NCBI GenBank assembly: GCA_964580305.1
Contig: CAZOKL010000062.1
Coordinates: forward strand, 1 to 13,413
Source: Phocaeicola_A sp964580305
GTDB lineage: Bacteria > Bacteroidota > Bacteroidia > Bacteroidales > Bacteroidaceae
Direction: 5' to 3'
DNA length: 13,413 nucleotides
Below are positions 1-6,932 of this stretch, in pieces. The notes under the pieces are model-generated. The model was not told the origin of the DNA and ran no database searches. It saw only the letters and a program-made list of their open reading frames with translations. Numbering within the stretch: the stretch's first letter is position 1; every line of letters begins with the position of its first letter. The translations under genes were made by a program, and so were the position numbers.

Positions 1-18
1 GTGTGTGGTTTGTTGAGA

Positions 19-26
19 TACATTTG
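19..26 (+). promoter_or_regulatory. Candidate -7 box of the susC promoter
   Basis: The sequence TACATTTG matches the Bacteroidota primary sigma factor -7 consensus TAnnTTTG exactly. The expected -33 TTTG element would lie just before the window begins, so only half the promoter can be judged. The TTTG at 9-12 is too close to serve as that element. If the box is used, transcription starts near 31-33 and leaves an A/T-rich leader of about 110 nt before the susC ATG. Confidence 0.4.
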
Positions 27-110
27 TGTCTGTTTTAATAAAGGATAATCTAAATTCTTAAAAAATAAAAAAATAATCGTGATTGTTCTGTTAAATGGTT
101 TATATTGCGA

Positions 111-127
111 TAACTAATTATTAGTTA
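111..127. promoter_or_regulatory. Perfect 8-bp inverted repeat in the susC leader
   Basis: TAACTAAT and ATTAGTTA flank a single central T, giving a 17-bp dyad that ends 15 nt before the susC start codon. As RNA it could form only a weak A/U stem of 7 bp with a 3-nt loop next to the translation start. As DNA it is a plausible protein-binding dyad. In an A/T-rich leader chance cannot be excluded. Confidence 0.3.
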
Positions 128-142
128 ACCTTATGAAATCTT

Positions 143-3100
143 ATGAATATGAAAAACATGCGAAAATCTGTATGCCACATGCTGACGGTAGGAACCGGAT
201 TTTGTGGTCGTTCACTTTTTGTGGGGATTTCAGCTCTGTTACTCTCTCTTCCAATGACGGCTGAAACTGTCGTGGGGGGGGGTAGAAGTGTTCATCCTCA
301 AGTAGTTCAACAAACACGGAGCGTCACCGGACAAGTTCTTGATGAGAACGGAGAACCAATGATTGGCGTTTCGGTGGTGGTTAGAGGCACTCAAGTTGGT
401 GCGATTACTGACTTTGATGGAAATTTCATACTTAACGTTCCGGCGGGAGCGACAGAACTCCAGTTGACTTATATGGGCTACAAGGCTCAAACCGTAAGAA
501 TCACTTCTGGCAAAATGGTTGTGAGGATGGAGCAAGACAACAGGTTGCTTGATGAAGTGGTGGTGGTTGGTTATGGCACGGTGAAGAAGCGTGACCTCAC
601 GGGCGCTGTGGCCTCAATGAAGAATGAGGACATTGTGATAGCGCCCACCAACAATGCAATGGAGGCTCTGCAGGGTAAGATTGCAGGTCTGGATATTACG
701 AAAACATCTGGTGAGATTGGTGGGGATATTACTATTCTGTTGCGTGGTTCTCGTTCCATCTATGGTGACAATGAGCCGCTTTTCATCATTGACGGCATTC
801 CCGGAAGCTACAGTCAGGTGAATCCTTCCGACATTGAGAGCATTGACGTATTGAAAGATGCATCGTCAACGGCCATTTACGGTTCTGCCGGTGCCAATGG
901 TGTGGTAATCATTACAACAAAGCGTGGCAAAGAAGGAAAACCCCAAGTGAACTTTGATGCTTATTATGGCTTTAGCGGTTCGCCGAACTACTCTCACGGA
1001 ATGGTAGGTGACGAATGGGTGAATTATCAGCGTGAGGCCTACAAATATATCAATGGAGTCTATCCAAGCGATATGGAGACACTGTTTGGCAACTCAGCTT
1101 ATTATGAAGCCTACAGCCAGGGAAACTGGATAGACTGGGTGGACGAGATTGCGGGAAACACGGCCACGATGCAGAAGTATAGCGTGTCAGTGACCGGTGG
1201 TACGGAAAAAAGCCACATCTTTGCTTCCACTTCCTATGGACGGGAAGAAGGTTTGTTGGACAACGACAACATGGACAAGTTTACCTTGCGCTTGAATGTT
1301 GATCAAGAAATCAACCAGTGGGCTAAAATGGGTTTTACTTCGAATCTTACCTACTCGAACCGCAATCGCGGACAGTCGAACACATTTACCAAAGCATTGA
1401 CAGCATTTCCATTGGGTGAGGCTTATGATGAAAATGGCAGTATCAATTATGAATATATCAATGGCCAATACACCCCTTTAGGCGATTTTATCAAAAACCA
1501 GTATGCCTATAACACACGGTCCACTTATGTGAATGTGAATGGTTACTTGGAGCTTACACCGATAGAGGGTTTGAGCTATCGGTCGGTCATTAGTGCCACA
1601 TTGTCAAATTCACGCACCGGTCGGTATTGGGGTGAGTATTGTTCGGCCAATCTGCCCACTTACGGTTCTGCACCTTATGCACAGAAGACTCATGATGATG
1701 AGTGGAGTTACACGTGGGAAAACATTCTTTCTTATAATAAGACGATTAAAGACCATACGTTTGGTGCCCAGTTCATCACTTCGTGGACAAAAGACGTAAC
1801 AGAGCAAACCATAGCCGGTGGCGGTGGATATATGGTGGACAGCTGGCAATATCACCGATTGGCATCAGCTTCGGGTAATCAGTATATCTATTCAGATTAC
1901 GCGCAGACACAAAAAATGAGTTATGCCATTCGCTTTAATTACTCTTATAAGGGTAAGTATCTGTTTACTTTCTCCAATCGTTGGGACGGAGTCTCCTGGT
2001 TTTCTGAAGGAAGCAAATGGGATAGTTTCCCTGCTGGAGCTATCGCATGGCGCATATCTGATGAACCTTTCATGGCTAACACGAGGAGTTGGTTGAACAA
2101 CTTAAAACTTCGTGTAGGTTATGGTATCACGGGTAATTCCGGAGGTACGGGAGCTTATGTGACCCAGACACAAGCCTATCTGTATCCGGCATGGGGTGTG
2201 ACCGTGGATGGTAACTATGTGCAGTTTGCCCAATACACCGGAACCTTTGCAGGAAGTAACCTGGGCTGGGAAAAGTCTTATAACTGGAATGTGGGATTGG
2301 ACTTCACAGTGCTGGACAATCGTTTGGACGGTTCCATTGAATGGTACTCAACGATAACTAAAGGTTTGCTCTTTCAACGCACACTGCCCATTACTTCCGG
2401 TATCACCGGATGGGGCTCACCCTTGTCGAGTTGGCAAAACCTGGCTCAAACGTCTAACTATGGTGTTGAAGTAACCCTCAACAGTCATAACTTTGAGACG
2501 AAGGATTTCACATGGGACACTTCGTTGTCTCTGACTTGGGGGCGTGAGAAAATCGACAAGCTTCCGGACGGGGACTTAATCAGTGAAAGCCTGTTTGTGG
2601 GTTCGGCCATTAATTCGATTTATGGTTATAAATATATAGGTTTGTGGAAAACCACAGATGATGCTTCTTTAATGGATGCTTATGGAGTGGAGCCCGGTTT
2701 CATTAAGATTCAGACTATTGAACAATTTGATGAAAATGGCGACGGTGACGGAGGCGTGCATAAATACAGTACGGAAGACCGTATGGTGTTGGGTCATGAG
2801 AATCCTGATTGGATTGTCGGTTTGAACAACTCATTCCGTTATAAATGGTTTGATCTCTCTGTGTTTGTCATGGCACGCTACGGACAGACTATCGAAAGTG
2901 ACCTCTTGGGATACTATACAGCAGAAAACAGCCTAACGACCAACCAGTTGGCAGGCGTGAAATATTGGACAGAAGAGAACGAGAACGCCTACTATCCACG
3001 CCCTGGTACTGCCTCTAATCAAGGTACTGTCTATTCTGCACTGCGTGTGTGTGACGGTTCTTTCGTCAAGATAAAGAATATCACTTTGGGATATACTCTG

Positions 3101-3277
3101 CCGCAATCTATTTCGCGTAAAATTCTGATGGAGAGATGCCGCATCTATGCCACGGCCTATAATCCGTTTATTTTTACGAAAGACTCTAAGCTGAAAGACA
3201 CTGACCCGGAAACAGGTGGTTCAGACAGTTTCCCGACATACAAACAGTTTGTATTCGGCATTAACATTACATTCTAA
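143..3277 (+). CDS. SusC/RagA-type TonB-linked outer-membrane transporter
   Basis: This 1044-residue protein has the normal length and domain order of SusC transporters, which form a 22-strand outer-membrane barrel and import a ligand captured by the SusD partner using TonB energy. An extended signal peptide has its hydrophobic core at about residues 25-38 and a likely cleavage after Ala40. A CarboxypepD_reg-like domain starts at VTGQV (61) and runs to about 130. DEVVVVGYG (about 137-145) leads into the plug domain, which contains the conserved block IESIDVLKDASSTAIYG (231-247) and ends near the TTKRG at 258-262. A D-x-N-G-D-G-type acidic loop lies at 863-870. The C-terminus ends in FGINITF, with the terminal Phe usual for barrel proteins. 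There is no N-terminal STN domain, so direct signalling to an anti-sigma factor is unlikely. The ligand cannot be inferred. A nine-G tract spans codons 44-47. The ATG at 143 opens the frame; the nearby ATG at 133 is out of frame. Confidence 0.95.
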   Translation: MNMKNMRKSVCHMLTVGTGFCGRSLFVGISALLLSLPMTAETVVGGGRSVHPQVVQQTRSVTGQVLDENGEPMIGVSVVVRGTQVGAITDFDGNFILNVPAGATELQLTYMGYKAQTVRITSGKMVVRMEQDNRLLDEVVVVGYGTVKKRDLTGAVASMKNEDIVIAPTNNAMEALQGKIAGLDITKTSGEIGGDITILLRGSRSIYGDNEPLFIIDGIPGSYSQVNPSDIESIDVLKDASSTAIYGSAGANGVVIITTKRGKEGKPQVNFDAYYGFSGSPNYSHGMVGDEWVNYQREAYKYINGVYPSDMETLFGNSAYYEAYSQGNWIDWVDEIAGNTATMQKYSVSVTGGTEKSHIFASTSYGREEGLLDNDNMDKFTLRLNVDQEINQWAKMGFTSNLTYSNRNRGQSNTFTKALTAFPLGEAYDENGSINYEYINGQYTPLGDFIKNQYAYNTRSTYVNVNGYLELTPIEGLSYRSVISATLSNSRTGRYWGEYCSANLPTYGSAPYAQKTHDDEWSYTWENILSYNKTIKDHTFGAQFITSWTKDVTEQTIAGGGGYMVDSWQYHRLASASGNQYIYSDYAQTQKMSYAIRFNYSYKGKYLFTFSNRWDGVSWFSEGSKWDSFPAGAIAWRISDEPFMANTRSWLNNLKLRVGYGITGNSGGTGAYVTQTQAYLYPAWGVTVDGNYVQFAQYTGTFAGSNLGWEKSYNWNVGLDFTVLDNRLDGSIEWYSTITKGLLFQRTLPITSGITGWGSPLSSWQNLAQTSNYGVEVTLNSHNFETKDFTWDTSLSLTWGREKIDKLPDGDLISESLFVGSAINSIYGYKYIGLWKTTDDASLMDAYGVEPGFIKIQTIEQFDENGDGDGGVHKYSTEDRMVLGHENPDWIVGLNNSFRYKWFDLSVFVMARYGQTIESDLLGYYTAENSLTTNQLAGVKYWTEENENAYYPRPGTASNQGTVYSALRVCDGSFVKIKNITLGYTLPQSISRKILMERCRIYATAYNPFIFTKDSKLKDTDPETGGSDSFPTYKQFVFGINITF
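274..282 (+). repeat. Homopolymeric G9 tract inside susC
   Basis: Nine consecutive G residues encode the end of Val44, Gly45, Gly46 and the start of Gly47, just after the predicted signal-peptide cleavage site. Loss of one G brings the TAG at 303-305 into frame. Gain of one G creates TAG immediately after the tract. A single slip in either direction would therefore end translation after roughly 47-55 codons. This is the architecture of a contingency locus, but the length shown keeps the gene in frame and no variation can be seen from one sequence. Confidence 0.6.
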
Positions 3278-3298
3278 CTTAATTAAGAAAAAAGCTTT

Positions 3299-5113
3299 AT
3301 GAAACATATAATAAAAAATGTCGTGCTGGCTTCTGCGCTGGGATGTGTGGTCATGATGCAGAGCTGCTCGTTGGAGGAAGTGAATCCGGGAGGTTACACA
3401 TTGGAAAACCTTTCCACTTCGGAAGAAGGATATGAAACCCTGTTGAACAACTGTTACTTTGGCTTGGAGCGTCATTTTTATGGCTCGGCAGGTACAGGCG
3501 ATGCTGTTTTGGGCTATATGAGCTTTGTTGAGGCAGACACTGACTTATGGACATATCGGGCCAATCAGTCCGGTTCGTATGATTATCTGTTTAAGTTTTA
3601 TGCAGGTGCGTCTCCTAACACTACTTATACGAATAATATCTGGAATGCGGGTTACGATGGTATAGGTGCCTGCAACTTGGCTATTTCCACGGTGGACAAT
3701 CCCGGCTTTACGACAGAGGTGCGTAATGCCAAGTTGGCTGTGGCGCGTTTCCTGCGGGCAATATATTATTATAATCTCGTGGAAATGTTTGGCGGTGTAG
3801 TGATGCTCACCGAACCATCCACTACGGTTGACTATTCGCCGGAACGCACTGAACCGTTAACGATATATCGTGAAGTCATTATTCCCGATTTACAATATGC
3901 TGCTGAGAATCTTGAAGTGGGCGATCATACAACGCTGACACGTCCGACAAAGAAAGCAGCCCTTGGTTTCCTTGCCAAAGCCTGTCTGCAAACTTATCAG
4001 TATGATACTACGGAGTTTCTGCAAACGGGAATGGATGCTGCTCAAGCTCTGATTAATGACTGTGAAGGTGGGGGAGCTGCCTATAATACCTATATGTATG
4101 ACAACTTTGCTGATGTCTTTGCAGAGGAAAACAACATGGAGAATAAAGAAGCATTGTGGAAACATAACTTGTATGCGGGATCTGACAACTATGGTTCCAG
4201 TAATGGAAATTATCGTTTGAATCGAAACAATGAGTATTTCCTCTGCGCGTTGTCACGTTTTGGCGCACGCGAAGATAATCAAGAGTCGCGTATATCATGG
4301 GAGGGCGGCATCGAAGGCACGTTCATGCCCACCCAACATTTGTTGAGTCTTTTTGTGCAGGATAATGGCACGCTTGATCCGCGTTTCCATCAATGTTTCA
4401 CCACTGAATGGGATGCAAATCGAGAGTATTCATGGACCACAGGCGATGCGAACAATTATGATAAGGATGCAAGTATGGTGGGGGAGACCATCAATGTGGG
4501 CGACAAAGCCATCAAGTTTGTCATGCCACAAGATGATGACTATGCGACCGAGATTGCCAATAAGGCAACTTCAAACTACTTACTGATAGATTATACGGAT
4601 GTGTATGACGATGCCAGCAAAAGCATCATAATGACCAAAGGAAGTGGCGAGAACTTGTTCCGTTACTTCTATCCATCACTGAACAAGCACAATAGTAGCA
4701 ATATCTACGTAGTGAGCGCCAGCAGTATGCGAAACGGTAATTTGAATGCGACATTCATCATACGCATGGCCGAAATCTATTTGATTGCAGCTGAACTCGA
4801 CATTTATTTGAACGGAGGATCCAATGCCATGGGTTATATCAACATAGTGCGTCAGCGTGCAGGGGCCAATCTGTTGAGTGGTGTAGCAACAATTCGCACG
4901 GTGCTTGACGAGCGTGGTCGTGAACTTTGTGGTGAGTATTGCCGCTTTATGGACCTGAAACGTACGGGTATGTTTGACGATGACAGTTATTTGCAGGAGA
5001 CACACCCGGAAATAGGCCAATACTTTATACCGGAGTACGCATTGCGTCCCATTTCGACGACCTTTACAGCCACGATTACAAATGGTTCTGAATTTCAGAA
5101 TCCGGGTTATTGA
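3299..5113 (+). CDS. SusD/RagB-type surface nutrient-binding lipoprotein
   Basis: This 604-residue partner of the upstream transporter is a type II signal-peptide lipoprotein with lipobox MQSC and lipidated Cys23. The acidic residues that follow (SLEE) suit export to the cell surface in Bacteroidota. The family folds as a TPR-rich helical lid on SusC that captures the ligand. SusD hallmarks seen are the helix around ARFLRAIYYYNLVEMFGGV (149-167), the RMAEIYLIAAE segment (489-499), and ERGRELCGEYCRFMDLKRTG (538-557) near the C-terminus. Length is typical of the family (roughly 500-650). The gene starts 21 bp after susC, so the two are surely co-transcribed. No glycoside hydrolase, surface glycan-binding protein or regulator follows; the next gene runs the other way. 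Ligand unknown. Confidence 0.95.
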   Translation: MKHIIKNVVLASALGCVVMMQSCSLEEVNPGGYTLENLSTSEEGYETLLNNCYFGLERHFYGSAGTGDAVLGYMSFVEADTDLWTYRANQSGSYDYLFKFYAGASPNTTYTNNIWNAGYDGIGACNLAISTVDNPGFTTEVRNAKLAVARFLRAIYYYNLVEMFGGVVMLTEPSTTVDYSPERTEPLTIYREVIIPDLQYAAENLEVGDHTTLTRPTKKAALGFLAKACLQTYQYDTTEFLQTGMDAAQALINDCEGGGAAYNTYMYDNFADVFAEENNMENKEALWKHNLYAGSDNYGSSNGNYRLNRNNEYFLCALSRFGAREDNQESRISWEGGIEGTFMPTQHLLSLFVQDNGTLDPRFHQCFTTEWDANREYSWTTGDANNYDKDASMVGETINVGDKAIKFVMPQDDDYATEIANKATSNYLLIDYTDVYDDASKSIIMTKGSGENLFRYFYPSLNKHNSSNIYVVSASSMRNGNLNATFIIRMAEIYLIAAELDIYLNGGSNAMGYINIVRQRAGANLLSGVATIRTVLDERGRELCGEYCRFMDLKRTGMFDDDSYLQETHPEIGQYFIPEYALRPISTTFTATITNGSEFQNPGY

Positions 5114-5154
5114 TGATGTAACCACTGTTTATTCTCTAGGTTAACACGGGTTGC

Positions 5155-5307
5155 AGTGTGTCAAAATGGGAAGGTTCAGGCATGAGTGCAGCTGATGACA
5201 ACTTTTTAATGTCAGATGGCGCAGATAAAGCAAATAGAAAACTGAAAATGTATTTGATTTATGTTGGCTTGTGCTGAGAATATGGACAAATCCTGTTTTG
5301 ACACACT
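5155..5307. repeat. 153-bp segment bounded by inverted repeats (MITE-like or long stem-loop)
   Basis: AGTGTGTCAAAA (5155-5166) and TTTTGACACACT (5296-5307) are a perfect 12-bp inverted pair. Extending inward, 5155-5171 and 5291-5307 match at 15 of 17 positions as DNA. As RNA the two mismatches become G-U wobbles, giving a 17-bp helix. The right arm is followed by TCTTTTT. The TGTGTCAAAA core resembles, from memory, the ends of several Bacteroidota insertion sequences, which suggests a non-autonomous element or remnant. No target-site duplication is visible at the edges. A weaker relative of the left arm, TGTGTTAAAACTGG, lies just outside at 5333-5346. The interior contains one 31-codon reading frame (5182-5277), too short and unremarkable to call. 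Confidence 0.45.
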
Positions 5308-5369
5308 CTTTTTGACAAGAATATAGAAAGGTTGTGTTAAAACTGGTTATGGCGATTCATTTCTATGTG

Positions 5370-5396
5370 ATCCCTATCAAATAGGGATTTTCTTTT
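5370..5396 (+). terminator. Intrinsic terminator between susD and marC
   Basis: ATCCCTAT (5370-5377) and ATAGGGAT (5381-5388) form a perfect 8-bp stem around CAA, or 7 bp with a 5-nt loop, followed by TTTCTTTT. This reads as a terminator for the susC-susD transcript, though it lies 257 nt past the susD stop. On the minus strand the stem is not followed by a T run, so it is a weaker stop for marC. Confidence 0.65.
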
Positions 5397-5432
5397 CACG
5401 ATTGGTGTGATTTCATGTTTGCGATTATATTA

Positions 5433-6029
5433 TTATTTTTGAAGTTCCGCGATGAGTGCGGTGATATTGGCTGTAAAGAGTCGGGCTGAGATGGCTATTA
5501 GGATGATGCCAAAGAATTTACGCATGATGTAGATGCCGCCTTTACCTAGGAAGCGTTCAATGCGGTCAGTCATCTTCAATACGAAAAACACCCACACCAT
5601 GTTGAGTGTGAGCGCCATGAGGATGTTGATGGTTGCATACTCCGCACGCAGGGTGACCAGCGTGGTGAATGTTCCCGCACCGGCCAGCAACGGAAAGACT
5701 AGTGGGACAAGTGTGGCTTCTTTGATAGGGCCTTGATTTTTGAAAATTTCCACATCCAGAATCATTTCCAGTGCCATCAGGAAGATGATAAGTGCTCCGG
5801 CTATGGCAAAGGAAGCGATGTCCACTTGGAATATTTTCAGGATAGCATCTCCACCGAAAAAAAAGAGCAGAAGCAGTGCGAAAGAGATAAGGGTCGCCTT
5901 CAGTGCATTGACGGGACGACCTTTTTGTTTTAGGCTTAAAATGACGGGAATTGCACCAATGATGTCAATGACTGCAAACAGTACGATGAAAGCACTGACG
6001 AGTTGTTGGAAATTAAATTCTGAAAACAT
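5433..6029 (-). CDS. MarC/UPF0056-family integral membrane protein
   Basis: From the chosen ATG (complement of 6027-6029) the protein is 198 residues and begins MFSEFNFQQL. The frame can be extended to a TTG at 6050, but that would add a charged, non-membrane CKRIRF stretch and overlap the best promoter box; I reject it. The protein has about six membrane segments. Typical MarC stretches are AVIDIIGAIPVIL in the first helix pair, FLMALEMIL, the loop KNQGPIKEATLVPLVFPLLAGAG in two parts, and GIYIMRKFFGIILIAISARLF near the end. MarC proteins sit in the inner membrane; despite the name, a role in multiple antibiotic resistance was not upheld, and the transported substrate, if any, is unknown. 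The gene stands alone, convergent with susC-susD and divergent from the Crp-type gene. Confidence 0.92.
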   Translation of the reverse strand: MFSEFNFQQLVSAFIVLFAVIDIIGAIPVILSLKQKGRPVNALKATLISFALLLLFFFGGDAILKIFQVDIASFAIAGALIIFLMALEMILDVEIFKNQGPIKEATLVPLVFPLLAGAGTFTTLVTLRAEYATINILMALTLNMVWVFFVLKMTDRIERFLGKGGIYIMRKFFGIILIAISARLFTANITALIAELQK

Positions 6030-6047
6030 GAATCTTATTCTTTTGCA

Positions 6048-6055
6048 CAAAAATA
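6048..6055 (-). promoter_or_regulatory. Candidate -7 box of the marC promoter
   Basis: Read on the minus strand this is TATTTTTG, matching TAnnTTTG. It would start transcription near 6042 and leave a leader of about 13 nt before the ATG at 6029. No clear TTTG is present at the usual -33 spacing, so the call rests on the -7 match and position. Confidence 0.4.
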
Positions 6056-6138
6056 TTCAAATTTTCGATACGGCTCTTCATTCTTCTAATCATTTTAAGA
6101 AAAGAAAAAAACATAAAACATGAGCTAAAAAGACTACG

Positions 6139-6154
6139 TGTGATTTTTTTCATA
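6139..6154. promoter_or_regulatory. CRP-like dyad upstream of the Crp-type regulator
   Basis: TGTGA, six T residues, then TCATA matches the Escherichia coli CRP consensus TGTGA-N6-TCACA at nine of ten half-site bases. It lies directly upstream of the putative -7 box of the Crp-type gene, where a bound protein would affect that promoter, and about 100 bp from the marC start. The regulator encoded next door lacks the E. coli recognition-helix glutamate, so the match may be coincidence in an A/T-rich region. Confidence 0.3.
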
Positions 6155-6156
6155 AT

Positions 6157-6164
6157 TATATTTG
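6157..6164 (+). promoter_or_regulatory. Candidate -7 box of the Crp-led operon
   Basis: TATATTTG matches TAnnTTTG and would start transcription near 6170, about 35 nt before the ATG. No good -33 TTTG is seen at 19-21 bp upstream; that position is instead taken by the CRP-like dyad, which could fit an activator-dependent promoter. The box overlaps the first copy of an ATTTGTAC direct repeat. Confidence 0.45.
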
Positions 6165-6183
6165 TACAATTTAGCATTTGTAC
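6160..6183 (+). repeat. Direct repeat ATTTGTAC x2, 16-bp period
   Basis: ATTTGTAC occurs at 6160-6167 and again at 6176-6183, separated by 8 bp. The first copy contributes to the palindrome TTGTACAA (6162-6169). The pair covers the -7 box and probable start point of the Crp-led operon, so it could be an operator bound on one face of the helix, or a chance repeat. Confidence 0.3.
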
Positions 6184-6203
6184 TTTCTAAATCAATGTGA
6201 ACA

Positions 6204-6917
6204 ATGACGATAACGATGTATGATACTTTACTCCAATTACCATTGTTTCAAGGGCTGAGTAAGAATGATATTACTAGCATTTTGGATAAAGTAAAGATAC
6301 ATTTTTCTAAACGTAAGTCGGGTGATATTGTACTTCGTAAAGGCCAAGAGTGCAAGGAGTTGGTTTTTTTGCTCAATGGAAGTCTGATGTCCGAGATATC
6401 GGATAAGGACGATTTGTACACGTTTTACGAAGAGATAAGTGCTCCTTCTCTGCTTGAACCATATTCGCTTTTTGGCTGGCGTACGGAGTATGCGGCCAAT
6501 TACATAACGTCGACTATTTGCGATTTTGTCAGCATAGAAAAGTCTTATTTACTTTCTGAGTTGAGTAATTACGAAATCATTCGTTTGAACTATCTGAACA
6601 TACTGAGCAACCGTGTTCAGAACCTGAGTGACCGTTTGTGGACTAACATGACCGGGAGCGTGGAAGACCGTATCGTGGATTTCATTCTTCTTCATAGCAT
6701 CATTCCCACAGGTGAAAAACGTTTGAAAATCAAAATGGATGACTTGGCGAAGCTACTTTCCAGTACACGGATACGTATTTCCAAGGCTCTGAATGAGATG
6801 CAGGATAAGCATTGGATAACCTTGCATCGTGGGGAAATATGTGTCCCAGACTTTGTTCATCTGAAAGAACGTCGGGAAGTACGGCGAGTGGAGCAAACCA
6901 TAAAAAGTGGAACATAA
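6204..6917 (+). CDS. Crp/Fnr-family transcriptional regulator
   Basis: This 237-residue protein has an N-terminal cyclic-nucleotide-binding-type beta roll (about 15-115, with LVFLLNGSL at 53-61), a long dimerisation helix near 115-145, and a C-terminal Crp-type winged helix (about 155-217) whose recognition helix includes STRIRISKALNEMQ (187-200). Aligning with E. coli CRP, R180 is kept (R189), E181 becomes I190 and R185 becomes K194, so DNA recognition should differ. The Arg-Ser pair that binds cAMP is not apparent, and I see no Fnr-type cysteine cluster, so the signal it senses is unknown. ATG 6204 is used; ATG 6216 (MYDTLLQLPLF) is an equally good start and agrees with homologues as I remember them. 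It is the first gene of the operon, 15 bp before dcp, and diverges from marC. Confidence 0.9.
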   Translation: MTITMYDTLLQLPLFQGLSKNDITSILDKVKIHFSKRKSGDIVLRKGQECKELVFLLNGSLMSEISDKDDLYTFYEEISAPSLLEPYSLFGWRTEYAANYITSTICDFVSIEKSYLLSELSNYEIIRLNYLNILSNRVQNLSDRLWTNMTGSVEDRIVDFILLHSIIPTGEKRLKIKMDDLAKLLSSTRIRISKALNEMQDKHWITLHRGEICVPDFVHLKERREVRRVEQTIKSGT

Positions 6918-6932
6918 ACGTAGATTTAAAAT

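Noticed and set aside
3278..3298. Separate promoter for susD around the TTAATTAA palindrome
   Set aside because: The 21-bp gap contains no TAnnTTTG box and the pair is almost always one transcript.
4676..5125. 149-codon open frame on the minus strand opposite the end of susD
   Set aside because: It lies wholly over susD, has no recognisable domain, and its composition looks like an antisense shadow.
5182..5277. 31-codon plus-strand frame inside the inverted-repeat segment
   Set aside because: Too short to distinguish from chance, no family resemblance or clear translation signal; kept only as a note on the element.
5155..5307. Confident call of a mobile element with target-site duplication
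   Set aside because: The flanking bases TTGC and CTTT do not match and no transposase is present, so it is listed only as a repeat.
5114..5432. Possible tRNA, small RNA gene or CRISPR-like array in the intergenic region
   Set aside because: No cloverleaf, no regularly spaced repeats and no convincing independent promoter; only the inverted-repeat segment and one terminator are supported.
6030..6050. TTG start extending MarC by seven residues
   Set aside because: The added residues are charged and unlike MarC N-termini, and the TTG overlaps the best -7 promoter box; ATG at 6029 fits better.
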